A stretch of 45,461 nucleotides of DNA from Opitutales bacterium (lineage in GTDB: Bacteria; Verrucomicrobiota; Verrucomicrobiia; Opitutales; Coraliomargaritaceae), in contig JANQXM010000004.1 of NCBI GenBank assembly GCA_030729385.1, forward strand, positions 1-45,461, read 5' to 3'. The notes beneath the pieces are model-generated. The model was not told the origin of the DNA. It made no database searches and saw only the letters and a program-made list of their open reading frames with translations. The position numbers were made by a program, and so were the translations under genes. Position 1 is the first letter of the stretch. Each line of letters opens with the position of its first letter. Shown here piece by piece: positions 10,186 through 19,486 of this stretch.

Positions 10186-10401
10186 AATCGTCCTGTAAAT
10201 TCAGTGAAGCGAGAAGGGTTTCAGTCTGCGGCGGATTGTCGAGACGGTTTTTAGCGTAAATAGCCAGATATACGGGTTTGAGCCACGGATGAGTGAGGAT
10301 GTTCACGGATAAAGGAGATTAAGAGTAAGATTATGATGAAGTCGGCAGCCTCGCTACGCTTTTACTTGGCAACATGGTGAACATTTGCACATTTAACCAA
10401 T
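10186..10401. other. Divergent spacer between pheS and recQ
   Basis: This 216-nt region must hold the promoters of both pheS (minus) and recQ (plus). I see no convincing -35/-10 pair. A degenerate stretch with two ACGGAT hexamers (about 10284-10308) resembles a decayed arm of the GCAGAT-type palindromes elsewhere in the window, but it has no opposing arm. Nothing else was recognised. Confidence 0.4.
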
Positions 10402-12534
10402 ATGACACCAGAAGACGCGCTACAAAAGTATTTCGGGATGCCCTCCTTTCGGGAGCCGCAACGCTCGATCATACAGTCGGTTCTGGATAAAAAAGATACA
10501 CTGGTCGTAATGCCCACCGGTGGAGGTAAAAGTCTTTGTTTTCAACTACCCGCCCTACTGCTGCCAGGCGTGACATTGGTCGTTTCGCCGCTCATCGCTC
10601 TGATGAAAGACCAGGTCGACGCCCTCAAAGCTCGTGGTCTGCCGGCGGGACTCCTCAACAGTTCGCTTTCGCTTGAAGAACAACGCGAGATGCTCGACGC
10701 GATTCGTGAGCGAAAACTCAAACTCGTTTACGTCGCTCCCGAGCGTTTTCGTTCTCAAGCCTTCCTCAATGCGCTACCAAAAAATGCCATCAGCCTCTTT
10801 GCGATCGACGAAGCGCACTGTCTTTCCCAATGGGGCCACGACTTCCGCCCCGACTACATGCGACTCGGCGAAGTGCGCAAAGCGATCGGCAACCCACCCT
10901 GCATCGCGCTGACCGCCACCGCCACGCCAGACGTGCAGGGCGACATCATGCAATCGCTGGAGATGAGCGATCCTGCCGAGTTTGTGGCTGGTTTTGCCCG
11001 CGACAACCTCAGCTTCCGCGTGCGTCAAACCAAGACGGACAACAGCAAACTCGATGCCCTCGCCGAGCTCATTAAGGAGCACAAAACAGGCATTGTTTAC
11101 TGTGCCACCCGCAAATCCGTCGATGCTGTGGCCAACAAAATGGAAGCCTTCGCTGGCTCGATCATTCGCTACCATGGCGGGTTGAACGACAACGAGCGCA
11201 GCGCAGCCCAAGATATTTTCATGAGCCGCAAGGCCAACGTCGTCGTGGCGACCAACGCCTTCGGCATGGGTATCGACCGCGCGGACATCCGCTTTGTTTG
11301 CCACTACGAGATGCCCGGCAGTGTGGAAGCCTACTACCAAGAAGGTGGTCGCGCCGGACGCGACGGCGAGCCCTCCGTCTGCGAAATGCTCTTTTCCTAC
11401 GCCGACAAACGCGTGCAGGACTTTTTCATTGAGGGTGCCAACCCCGGCAAGGCGCTCATCGCTGCGGTGTTCGACGCCCTCTGTGCGGATAGCGACGAAA
11501 ACCACGAAGTTCACCTCACCATCGACGAACTCTGCGAACGCATGGATGGCAAGGTCAACCCCATGGCCGTCAGCACTGCCATCTCGATTCTGTCGCGCCA
11601 TAAGTGGATCGAGCGCTTCGATATCCCCGGCAAGCGGAGGAAAGGCACCCGCATTTTACAACTTGGCAAACACGGCAGCGACTTGCCCATCGACGGCAAA
11701 GCCCTCGCGATAAAGGCCGACCGCGACGAAGACCGCCTCAAATCCGTCATCAACTTCGCCTACGCGCCCACTTGCCGCCAGAAATGGATACTCAACTACT
11801 TCGGCGAAAAGAGCAGCCATGACTGCGGTCGCTGCGACGGTTGCCAGAATAAGAAGCACCACGCCGCCCGCGCCCTCAGCACCGACGAAAGCACCATTGT
11901 CCTCAAGGCACTCAGCGGTGTCGCGCGCATGTCGCATAAAAGCGGCGACGGCAACTGGATCGCCCGCTTCGGCAAACGAAAGATCATCCAATGCTTACTG
12001 GGCAGCCAAGCCGCTCCCATCGTGGACGCGGGACTCAACCGCCTCAGCACCTACGGCATTTTGAAATGCGAAGGCAGCGTTTACGTCGACTCCCTCTTTG
12101 ATGCGCTAGAAAACGCCGGACTCGTGCAAACCATGGTTGAAGGCAACTACCCGCTCCTCACGCTGACTCAAGCTGGCGGCGAAGCCATGCGCGGCAGCAG
12201 TAAGATTGAGCTCGAACTCCCCGAACGAACCGCTGGGGCGATCAAGGCAAACTCCACCAGCAAGGCTCGCCCCAAGAAAGGCAGCCTCCCCGACGACGTC
12301 CAGGTGCCCGAACTCTATCAAAAGCTAGCCGCCCTCCGCGCCAGTCTCGCAGCGGCCAAAGGTAAGCCCGCCTACACTATTTTCCCAAACTTCGTGCTCG
12401 TCGAGCTCGCCAATCTGCAGCCCACCACCACCGCCGAAGCGATCAAAATACGTGGCATCGGCCCCGCAAAACTCAAAACTGTGCTGCCTCCATTCCTCGA
12501 AATCGTCAAAGCACACCTAGTTACAACGACCTAG
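10402..12534 (+). CDS. recQ: ATP-dependent DNA helicase RecQ
   Basis: A 3'-5' superfamily 2 helicase for recombination and replication-fork repair. The 710-aa protein is longer than E. coli RecQ (about 610 aa) because of an extended C-terminus. Walker A is MPTGGGKS at residues 37-44 and the DEAH box sits in AIDEAHCLSQWGHDFRPDY near residues 134-152. The second RecA domain contains GMGIDRADIRFVCHYEMPGS. The zinc-binding segment has cysteines in the pattern C...DCGRCDGC near residues 460-485, followed by a winged-helix part and a C-terminal HRDC domain (about residues 635-705). It is transcribed away from pheS. Confidence 0.96.
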   Translation: MTPEDALQKYFGMPSFREPQRSIIQSVLDKKDTLVVMPTGGGKSLCFQLPALLLPGVTLVVSPLIALMKDQVDALKARGLPAGLLNSSLSLEEQREMLDAIRERKLKLVYVAPERFRSQAFLNALPKNAISLFAIDEAHCLSQWGHDFRPDYMRLGEVRKAIGNPPCIALTATATPDVQGDIMQSLEMSDPAEFVAGFARDNLSFRVRQTKTDNSKLDALAELIKEHKTGIVYCATRKSVDAVANKMEAFAGSIIRYHGGLNDNERSAAQDIFMSRKANVVVATNAFGMGIDRADIRFVCHYEMPGSVEAYYQEGGRAGRDGEPSVCEMLFSYADKRVQDFFIEGANPGKALIAAVFDALCADSDENHEVHLTIDELCERMDGKVNPMAVSTAISILSRHKWIERFDIPGKRRKGTRILQLGKHGSDLPIDGKALAIKADRDEDRLKSVINFAYAPTCRQKWILNYFGEKSSHDCGRCDGCQNKKHHAARALSTDESTIVLKALSGVARMSHKSGDGNWIARFGKRKIIQCLLGSQAAPIVDAGLNRLSTYGILKCEGSVYVDSLFDALENAGLVQTMVEGNYPLLTLTQAGGEAMRGSSKIELELPERTAGAIKANSTSKARPKKGSLPDDVQVPELYQKLAALRASLAAAKGKPAYTIFPNFVLVELANLQPTTTAEAIKIRGIGPAKLKTVLPPFLEIVKAHLVTTT

Positions 12535-12652
12535 AAATGAATGTTTAACCATTTCTAGCGAAATAAGCCGTCAAAAGCAGTGATCACCCCCTGAAAAACA
12601 AGTGAAATTTTTACTTGCACAGGACACTGAAAGCCCTACTTTTCCGCCCTTC

Positions 12653-12850
12653 ATGAGCACAGAGAACAAACCACTTAACCGCTCCCGCAACCCGATGGAC
12701 TATACGTTCAACGATGTGGAGCTACTTTCCCGCTTCGTAACTGAGACGGGTAAGATCCTTCCTCGCAAGGACACAGGACTTTCCGCAAAGCACCAGCGTC
12801 GCATCACGAAACTCATCAAGCAGGGTCGTAACATGCTGACTATGCAGTAA
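12653..12850 (+). CDS. rpsR: Small ribosomal subunit protein bS18
   Basis: bS18 binds the platform of the 30S subunit. From the ATG at 12653 the product is 65 aa, close to the family length; an upstream GTG at 12602 would add a 17-aa tail unlike the family. The conserved core runs [20 protein letters not shown] and is followed by [20 protein letters not shown], both diagnostic. No Shine-Dalgarno sequence is visible. It stands alone here: its usual partners rpsF, ssb and rplI are not adjacent. A strong terminator follows at 12877. Confidence 0.93.
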   Translation: MSTENKPLNRSRNPMDYTFNDVELLSRFVTETGKILPRKDTGLSAKHQRRITKLIKQGRNMLTMQ

Positions 12851-12876
12851 GCCCGCGTTACTGAGCAGGTATTTTC

Positions 12877-12908
12877 AATCCTTCCCTTTTACGGGGAAGG
12901 ATTTTTTA
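12877..12908 (+). terminator. Intrinsic terminator after rpsR
   Basis: A 10-bp stem (AATCCTTCCC with GGGAAGGATT, 12877-12886 and 12894-12903) with a short loop is followed directly by a run of T. It lies 26 nt after the rpsR stop codon and just before the sua5 start at 12930. Confidence 0.9.
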
Positions 12909-12929
12909 TATCCGGACAACACGTTTACC

Positions 12930-13916
12930 ATGCCAGCCACTTGCACGATCTACCAACCAACCGAGGGAAACCTCGATACCTGCGCACAACTCCTGCGCGA
13001 TGGTGAAGTCGTGGGCATGCCAACCGAGACGGTATACGGGCTCGCAGGCAACGCACTCTCCGAGGACAGCGCACGCAAAATTTTCAGAGTCAAAGGCCGC
13101 CCGCTCATCGACCCACTGATCGTGCACTTCGCCGATGCCGACGCAGCGACCGCTCACATCCAAATGAATACGGCAGTCGAAACACTCGCCGCGAAATTCT
13201 GGCCCGGTCCGCTCACCATGGTCGTGAACAAACAAGCCAGCATCCCCGACATCGTGACCGCCGGTCTCCCCAGCGTCGCGATCCGCGTGCCACAACATCC
13301 GGTCTTTCGTGCTGTGCTGCAACGCCTCGACTTTCCACTAGCCGCGCCTAGCGCCAATCCTTTCGGCTACGTCAGCCCCACCCTCGCCGAGCACGTGCAA
13401 AACACACTCGGCACACGCATCCCCGCAGTGCTCGACGGTGGCGCCTGCACCTTTGGTCTAGAATCCACCATCGTCGATCTCCGCGATCCCAAGCAGCCCG
13501 CGATTTTGCGCCACGGCCCGATCACGCAGGAAGCCTTGAGCGAAACACTCGGATGTGCAGTCGCCGACCGCACCTTAGGCAGTGGCGACGACAAAGCACA
13601 GGCCGCCCCGGGACAATTGATGCAGCACTACAGCCCTCGCGCAAAAGTGCAACTGATCGCACATGGCGAAACATTCTCGGCGCGCCCTTCCAGCTCAAGC
13701 GTGGCGATCATTTACAATAGCCAGCCAGACAATACGGCAGCTCACACCTACTGGCTTTCGGAAGACGGCAATGCCGACACGATTGCACATAATTTATTTG
13801 AACTGATTCAACGCTTGGACCAGCAGGGCTACACTGAGCTACATATAGAACTCTCCGCCGAAACAGGCATCGGGAAGGCGATCAATGATCGCCTTCGCCG
13901 AGCTGCTGCAAAGTAG
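12930..13916 (+). CDS. Threonylcarbamoyl-AMP synthase, Sua5 type
   Basis: Makes threonylcarbamoyl-AMP from threonine, bicarbonate and ATP, the first step of the t6A37 modification of ANN-decoding tRNAs. At 328 aa it is the long Sua5 form: a YrdC domain (about residues 1-195, with the start LRDGEVVGMPTETVYGLAGN and the motif KGRPLIDPLIVH) and a C-terminal Sua5 domain joined by a linker with the GQLMQHYSPRAKV motif near residue 225-240. The last third lacks close neighbours in short TsaC proteins, which supports the Sua5 call. It is convergent with pyc across a paired REP-like element. Confidence 0.94.
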   Translation: MPATCTIYQPTEGNLDTCAQLLRDGEVVGMPTETVYGLAGNALSEDSARKIFRVKGRPLIDPLIVHFADADAATAHIQMNTAVETLAAKFWPGPLTMVVNKQASIPDIVTAGLPSVAIRVPQHPVFRAVLQRLDFPLAAPSANPFGYVSPTLAEHVQNTLGTRIPAVLDGGACTFGLESTIVDLRDPKQPAILRHGPITQEALSETLGCAVADRTLGSGDDKAQAAPGQLMQHYSPRAKVQLIAHGETFSARPSSSSVAIIYNSQPDNTAAHTYWLSEDGNADTIAHNLFELIQRLDQQGYTELHIELSAETGIGKAINDRLRRAAAK

Positions 13917-13918
13917 AG

Positions 13919-13985
13919 GTAGGGACGCATGCCCCATGCGTCCGTATTCTGAAAACAGCGGACGCCTGAGGGCAGGCGTCCCTAC
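13919..13985. repeat. Paired inverted REP-like hairpins (BIME-like), GTAG heads
   Basis: The left unit has GTAG at 13919-13922 followed by a perfect 9-bp hairpin (13923-13931 with 13935-13943, 3-nt loop). The right unit is inverted: a 9-bp hairpin (13960-13968 with 13973-13981) followed by CTAC at 13982-13985. The whole is also an inverted repeat, so it can fold as one long stem or as two hairpins. It sits in the convergent spacer between sua5 and pyc, where it could also help to stop transcription from both sides. Confidence 0.8.
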
Positions 13986-14001
13986 CCTTTTAAATTAAAA
14001 C

Positions 14002-17000
14002 TTAGCGAAGCTTCACCAACAAGTCTTTGCTGTCGACTTGGTCGCCAACGCTGACTTCGAGGACATCGACAATCCCGTCTGTAAGTGCATACACAGTGGT
14101 TTGCATCTTCATAGCTTCAAGAATGACGAGTTTGTCGCCCTTGGAAACCTTGTGACCGACACTTGTTGTCACTGCACTCACCATCGCCGGGATCGGCGCA
14201 CCGACTTGCTTCTTATCAGCTGAATCTGCCTTCACGCGACGCTTACTCTCTGTCTTAATCGACTTATCGAGAATGACGCACTCACGTGCACGACCATTCA
14301 TTTCGAAAGTAAGTGTGCGCTGACCATCTTCATTCGGCTCGCTGACATAGATCAGTTTCACAATAAGCGTCTTACCTTCTTCGATCTCAACAGAGATTTC
14401 TTCGCCCGTCTTTAGACCGTAGAAGAATGCAGGCGTCGGTAAAACACGCGGATGACCATATTCATTAATCGCCTTAACAAGATCTTTGAAGACCTGAGGA
14501 TACATTAAGTATGCGTAGAGATCATCATCGGAAACCTCGCTGCGTTTAGTAATGGCTTTCACCTCATCGCGCGCATCATCGAGATTGATCTTCTCCGCTT
14601 TTGCTCCGGGGCGCCCCATATTGGGCTTACGATCACCTAAGACAACCTTTTGAACATCCTTCGGCCAACCACCCTTCGGTTGACCAAGACCACCAGAAAG
14701 CATATCGACCACTGACTCAGGGAATGCTGTGCCTGGCTCTAAATTGACGACGTCCTGCGGCTCTACACCCTTGGTCAACAAGAAGATCGCAAGGTCACCA
14801 ACGACCTTACTACTTGGAGTCACCTTCACAATGTCACCAAGGAGCATATTCACCTCATGGTAGTAACGCACGACTTCTGGCCAGCGAGCACCGAGACCGA
14901 GCGCACGTGCTTGCTCGCGCAAGTTTGTGTATTGCCCGCCTGGCATTTCGTGGCGATAGACCTCGGCACTGCCAAACTTAGGGCTCGTGTCGAAAGGCTC
15001 GTAGTATTGGCGAACGGCTTCCCAGTAGATGGAAAGATCGTCGAAGAATTTCTGATCCAGTTTTGTATCACGCTTATCACTACGCATCGCATGAGCAATG
15101 GAGTTCAAGTTCGGCTGAGCAGTCAGACCAGACAGTGAAGAAACAGAGAGGTCCACCACATCGACGCCCGCTTCTGCGGCTTTGATGATGGAAGCCGATG
15201 CAATACCACTGGAATCGTGCGTATGGAAATGCACTGGAATACCAATCTCATTACGAAGCGCCTTGATCAATTTAAAGGCAGCATTCGGATGGCAGAGACC
15301 TGACATATCCTTAAGCGCTAGCACGTGTGCGCCCATCTGCTCAAGTTCCTTCGCCATGTTGACGTAATACTCGAGTGTGTATTTCTCGCGGGCTGGATTA
15401 AGAATATCCCCCGTGTAGCAAATCGTCGCCTCACATACTGAGTTCGTATCCTGACGGATAGAATTCATCGCGACCTTAAGGTTCGGCAAGTAATTCAAGG
15501 AGTCAAAGACACGGAAGATATCCATACCGCACTCCGCAGAATGCTTAATGAAGCCGCGGATCACATTGTCTGGGTAATTAGAATAACCGACGCCGTTGGC
15601 ACCTCGCAGCAACATCTGGAAACAGACATTCGGAATGCGCTCTCGTAAACGACGTAGTCGCTTGAACGGATTCTCATGCAAGAAACGCATGGTGGTATCG
15701 AAGGTCGCCCCACCCCAGCACTCTAGACTGTAAAGATTGTGGGCATTCTGTGCAATCGAATCGGCTACAGCGAGCTGATCAATGCTACGCACGCGAGCGG
15801 CCAGCAGGGACTGGTGCGCATCGCGCATAGTAGTGTCAGTGACGAGTAAACGCTTTTGATCGCGTGTCCATTGAGCAAACTTCTCAGGACCGTGCTTCGT
15901 GAGATAATCCTTGGTGCCCTTTGGCTTCGGAGCCTTTGGATCGTAAGCAGGAAGAATCACCGGCAAGTCCATGAGCGGCACGGGTCGGCCTTTGACTTGC
16001 GGGTTACCGTTGACGATTGTTTCACCCAGATAGTTGAGCAACTTCGTTGCACGGTCACGACGGCGTTTAAAATTAAACAGCGCTGGTGTGGTATCAATCA
16101 ACGTAGTGGTCGCTAAACCCGATGTAAATTTCTCGTGATGAATCACATTCTCAATGAATGGAATATTGGTCTTCACACCACGTATACGCATTTCGCGCAG
16201 CGCGCGATCCATACGTTGAATCGCGAGTTCAAATGTGCGGGCTGATGCAGTCAGCTTCACCAAAAGCGAATCGTAATACGGAGTGATCACCGAACCTGTA
16301 TCGCCCATCGCGCCATCGAGACGGATGCCAAAACCAGCAGCACTTCGATAGTTCACAATCTTGCCATAATCAGGCGCAAAATTCTTCTCAGGATCTTCGG
16401 TAGTGACACGTGCTTGGATGGCTACGCCGTTACGAGGGACATCTGCTTGCTGCGGAATGCCAATTTCTTCGCCATGCAAGGAGTGACCTTCGGCAATCAA
16501 AATTTGACTACGCACGATGTCGATTCCGGTAATCACTTCAGTCACCGTATGCTCCACTTGGATACGTGGATTCATTTCAATGAAGAACCACTCATGTGTG
16601 TCCAAATCGAGCAAGAACTCAACGGTGCCTGCGCTGTAATAGCCGATGGACTTGGCGATCTTCACCGCAGCATCGCAAAGCTCTTCGCGAACCTTGTCGG
16701 GCAAGCCGATAGATGGTGCGATTTCGATAACTTTCTGGTGGCGGCGCTGAACCGAGCAATCCCGTTCGTGCAAGTGAACAACGTTACCGTGTTTATCGCC
16801 AAGAATCTGCACTTCGATGTGCTTTGCGCGACCGATATAGCGCTCCATAAACACGGACGAATTACCAAATGAACGCTCCGCTTCACCCTGCGCTTCCTCA
16901 AGGAGCGGCTTTAAATCTTTTGGATCTTTAACGACGCGCATACCACGACCACCACCACCGAATGCGGCTTTGATGATTAGCGGGAAGCCAATCTTTTTGG

Positions 17001-17442
17001 CAGTCTTCACCGCTTCGCTCGGATCGGAGACTGGGTCTTGCGTGCCAGGCAATGTCGGCACGTTCGCTTTTTCGGCGATCTTACGCGCTTCGATTTTGTC
17101 GCCCATACGACCGAGAAGCTCTGCGCTCGGACCGACGAAGTTAATGCCATTATCATGACATGCCTGCGCAAAATGGGCGTTTTCGGAAAGAAAGCCGTAA
17201 CCTGGGTGAATAAAATCGACGCCCTTGGCTTTCGCGAGATCGATGATGCTTGGAATATCGAGATAGGCGGCCACTGGTCCGAGCCCTTGCCCGACTAAAT
17301 ATGCCTCGTCGGCCTTAAAGCGATGCACGCCAAAACGGTCTTCTTTAGCATAGACTGCCACTGTTCGGCAGCCTAGTTCAGTGGCACTTCGGAAAATGCG
17401 CACAGCAATTTCACTTCGATTAGCAGCAAGTAACTTCTTCAT
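14002..17442 (-). CDS. pyc: Pyruvate carboxylase
   Basis: Biotin enzyme that carboxylates pyruvate to oxaloacetate, the anaplerotic step for the TCA cycle and gluconeogenesis. The 1146-aa single-chain form is complete. Domains in order: biotin carboxylase (about 1-450, with AAFGGGGRGMRVV and EMNPRIQVEHTVTE), carboxyltransferase (about 535-830, starting at DTTMRDAHQSLLA and including the metal-binding HFHTHDSSG), the tetramerisation/allosteric part, and the biotinyl domain (about 1075-1146) with EAMKM and biotinylated Lys1112. A weak promoter candidate in the 91-nt upstream spacer is TTGACT, 17 nt, TTTTCT on the minus strand. Bases here look somewhat more AT-rich than in neighbouring genes. 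Confidence 0.97.
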   Translation of the reverse strand: MKKLLAANRSEIAVRIFRSATELGCRTVAVYAKEDRFGVHRFKADEAYLVGQGLGPVAAYLDIPSIIDLAKAKGVDFIHPGYGFLSENAHFAQACHDNGINFVGPSAELLGRMGDKIEARKIAEKANVPTLPGTQDPVSDPSEAVKTAKKIGFPLIIKAAFGGGGRGMRVVKDPKDLKPLLEEAQGEAERSFGNSSVFMERYIGRAKHIEVQILGDKHGNVVHLHERDCSVQRRHQKVIEIAPSIGLPDKVREELCDAAVKIAKSIGYYSAGTVEFLLDLDTHEWFFIEMNPRIQVEHTVTEVITGIDIVRSQILIAEGHSLHGEEIGIPQQADVPRNGVAIQARVTTEDPEKNFAPDYGKIVNYRSAAGFGIRLDGAMGDTGSVITPYYDSLLVKLTASARTFELAIQRMDRALREMRIRGVKTNIPFIENVIHHEKFTSGLATTTLIDTTPALFNFKRRRDRATKLLNYLGETIVNGNPQVKGRPVPLMDLPVILPAYDPKAPKPKGTKDYLTKHGPEKFAQWTRDQKRLLVTDTTMRDAHQSLLAARVRSIDQLAVADSIAQNAHNLYSLECWGGATFDTTMRFLHENPFKRLRRLRERIPNVCFQMLLRGANGVGYSNYPDNVIRGFIKHSAECGMDIFRVFDSLNYLPNLKVAMNSIRQDTNSVCEATICYTGDILNPAREKYTLEYYVNMAKELEQMGAHVLALKDMSGLCHPNAAFKLIKALRNEIGIPVHFHTHDSSGIASASIIKAAEAGVDVVDLSVSSLSGLTAQPNLNSIAHAMRSDKRDTKLDQKFFDDLSIYWEAVRQYYEPFDTSPKFGSAEVYRHEMPGGQYTNLREQARALGLGARWPEVVRYYHEVNMLLGDIVKVTPSSKVVGDLAIFLLTKGVEPQDVVNLEPGTAFPESVVDMLSGGLGQPKGGWPKDVQKVVLGDRKPNMGRPGAKAEKINLDDARDEVKAITKRSEVSDDDLYAYLMYPQVFKDLVKAINEYGHPRVLPTPAFFYGLKTGEEISVEIEEGKTLIVKLIYVSEPNEDGQRTLTFEMNGRARECVILDKSIKTESKRRVKADSADKKQVGAPIPAMVSAVTTSVGHKVSKGDKLVILEAMKMQTTVYALTDGIVDVLEVSVGDQVDSKDLLVKLR

Positions 17443-17533
17443 ATGGGTAGTATTAAAAGGTGAGTAGCCACACAGAAAAGGTTACCTCTCAAGAGAAGTC
17501 AACCGACCTTGCTACCTAAAAAACGTGATGCCG

Positions 17534-18613
17534 CTATTTCCCAGATTCCTCTTTGGTCGATCCTAACGCGCGCCTAGCACCAACGGTCAATTCCCCATTG
17601 CCCGATAATAAAATCGCCACGGGGCGAGACGACGGGAAATAGGAGCAAATGATCATGATGATTACCGTGATCGGAACGCACAAGAACATCCCAGGAATGC
17701 CCCAAATCGAGCCCCACAAGCCCAAAGAAAGCAGGATGACAATCGGGCTAAGGTTCAAGCGATTCCCCATCAGCTTGGGCTCTAGCAAACTACCGATACA
17801 AAATTGCAGCGCAGTGAGCACAGAAGCAGTGATAATAAATGGCCCCAAGGTATCAAACTGAACCAAGGTCAGAACCGATGGAAATGCAGTCGCGATGATC
17901 GAACCGATGGTAGGAATGAAATTAAGGAGGAAGATGAGCACTCCCCAGAAACTGGCGAAATCGACGCCAACGATCCGCAGCACCACATAGCTCAACAAGC
18001 CGGTAGCCGCACTAGTCAGCACCTTGATCCCAATATAAGACCGAATGTCGTGCCCCATCTTGCCGATCAATTTGAACGCATCTCCCTGGCGGTCTGGATC
18101 GCGCACGAGCGCCTTAATCTTGTTCTCAAATGTGCGCTGCTCCAACAGGAAAAAAATCAGATAAACGATAATAATGCCCGTGCTGCTCAATAGTGAACGA
18201 ACCGTCCCACCAAAATCCTGCAGGTAGGCCTTAAAATCGATTTGCTTCAATACCTCGTCTAAATTGGGCGCTTCTTCGACCCCAAAGAAGGTATACCCCT
18301 TCACGATCCACGCCTCGAGGTTATGCTGATACTCCGGCGCGACTTTCACAACACTCGCAATGTTCACCGTGATCAATTGCACGATAAAACTGAGTGACAC
18401 CAAAATAATAGTGATCGCCAAAATCATCGCCAAGGGTGTCGGCACTGCGCGACCACTCACTTTCAGCTTACGTATAGTATGCGTCAGGATATTGATCAAG
18501 TAAGCCACCGCTCCCGCAATCACCAATGGGAGCAACAACGCTTGGCCAATATGCAGTAGGTGGAAAATCAAAAAGATGGCAATCATGGCCATCACAAGAC
18601 GCTGTGACTTCAT
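17534..18613 (-). CDS. AI-2E family transporter (PerM/YdbI-like permease)
   Basis: A 359-aa membrane protein with the AI-2E transporter (UPF0118) pattern: hydrophobic segments near residues 8-40, 58-80, an extracytoplasmic stretch around 85-135, then a helix at 145-165 and a cluster of helices from 205 to 335. The conserved motif region FWGVLIFLLNFIPTIGSIIA (about residues 225-245) and PKLMGNRLNLSPIVILLSL (about 278-296) is typical. Members export or exchange small solutes; only a few are shown to move autoinducer-2, so the substrate is unknown. A short perfect palindrome lies just upstream of the start. Confidence 0.9.
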   Translation of the reverse strand: MKSQRLVMAMIAIFLIFHLLHIGQALLLPLVIAGAVAYLINILTHTIRKLKVSGRAVPTPLAMILAITIILVSLSFIVQLITVNIASVVKVAPEYQHNLEAWIVKGYTFFGVEEAPNLDEVLKQIDFKAYLQDFGGTVRSLLSSTGIIIVYLIFFLLEQRTFENKIKALVRDPDRQGDAFKLIGKMGHDIRSYIGIKVLTSAATGLLSYVVLRIVGVDFASFWGVLIFLLNFIPTIGSIIATAFPSVLTLVQFDTLGPFIITASVLTALQFCIGSLLEPKLMGNRLNLSPIVILLSLGLWGSIWGIPGMFLCVPITVIIMIICSYFPSSRPVAILLSGNGELTVGARRALGSTKEESGK

Positions 18614-18636
18614 AGACGCTTAGTTAAATCGCCGAC

Positions 18637-18654
18637 AGTGGACTTGTCCACTAC
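18637..18654 (-). repeat. Short perfect palindrome with GTAG head upstream of the AI-2E permease
   Basis: AGTGGAC at 18637-18643 pairs perfectly with GTCCACT at 18646-18652 around TT. On the minus strand the hairpin begins within a GTAG tetranucleotide, as in the other REP-like elements, but it has no inverted partner and the head overlaps the stem. It lies 24 nt upstream of the permease start codon, so an operator is an equally good reading. Confidence 0.5.
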
Positions 18655-18745
18655 CGAGGCATCACAAATTTGAAAGATTTAAGTCGATAAAGCGCCTTTG
18701 CGTGAATTTCCTCGGCTGGTTCCACTTCTAGAACCCGCCCAAAGT

Positions 18746-19486
18746 TTACTTAAAGGTAGCCAAAGTAGTCTGGAAGCCGGAGGGCCAAATCGCAGCTCTC
18801 ACAGGTCGGGGATCCGCAGACTCCAGAATCATTGGTTCAGGAATCGGTGAATAATCTTTCAATTCATTGAATATCACGACTCGACGACGGGGGACTACAC
18901 TCGGCTGTGTGCTTGCATAGCTAACTTCCTGCAGTGTGAGTTCACCATCCGTCACTTCCGGGCGCAAACCCAACAAGCGCAGCTGCGCGGCCAAAGTTGC
19001 AGCACGCTGAATTGCCTGCTGCTGAGTGTTGGCGAATCGCTTTAAATCAGAACGATCGACCGCCTCAAAAATATCTTTTTCAACCAGTTCTGCTTCTTCA
19101 ACACCTTCCAACTCTTGCTTCGAAGCATGTGTCGTATCAGTAAATGTGGGAAAGAGTAAAAAACCGCCAACTGCCATCGAGGCAGCAAGCCCGGCACCCA
19201 ACATCCAGCGCGGGAAAGTGGCTACTGGCGCAGTTTGACGCGTAGCAGGCACAGCTAGACGTGTCGAACGAGTGCTGGATGGGCTAGAGCGTCGGCGCGT
19301 TGCCTTTGATGATGTAGACGCACCAAGCGCCAGACGCATCGCCTGATGTAGGCGACAGCGCTCGGTAAAATCTGCCTTACGGTCGGCATTCGCAGCTAAT
19401 TCTGCCTTGAGAGTCTCCAATTCAGAACTGGAAATCTCTTTATCAAGGTAGAGGTTAACTAACTCACTGAATTTCTCGTCGATCAT
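18746..19486 (-). CDS. Putative anti-sigma factor (membrane-anchored, no zinc motif)
   Basis: A 246-aa protein whose start overlaps the ECF sigma gene by four bases (ATGA at 19483-19486). Residues 1-55 form a helical cytoplasmic domain (LVNLYLDKEISSSELETLKA) like the anti-sigma domains encoded beside ECF sigma factors, but without the His-Cys-Cys zinc ligands. A Ser/Thr/Arg-rich linker leads to one transmembrane segment (about residues 92-110, MLGAGLAASMAVGGFLLF). The remaining 135 residues would be periplasmic and are not recognisable. The role as inhibitor of the adjacent sigma factor is inferred from position and layout. Confidence 0.7.
   Translation of the reverse strand: MIDEKFSELVNLYLDKEISSSELETLKAELAANADRKADFTERCRLHQAMRLALGASTSSKATRRRSSPSSTRSTRLAVPATRQTAPVATFPRWMLGAGLAASMAVGGFLLFPTFTDTTHASKQELEGVEEAELVEKDIFEAVDRSDLKRFANTQQQAIQRAATLAAQLRLLGLRPEVTDGELTLQEVSYASTQPSVVPRRRVVIFNELKDYSPIPEPMILESADPRPVRAAIWPSGFQTTLATFK

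Noticed and set aside
10186-10401. T-box or Phe attenuator upstream of pheS
   Set aside because: No specifier-like stem, antiterminator sequence or Phe-rich leader peptide is visible.
10774-11601. Open frame of 275 aa antisense to recQ
   Set aside because: Fully inside the conserved helicase core, without motifs or a plausible start.
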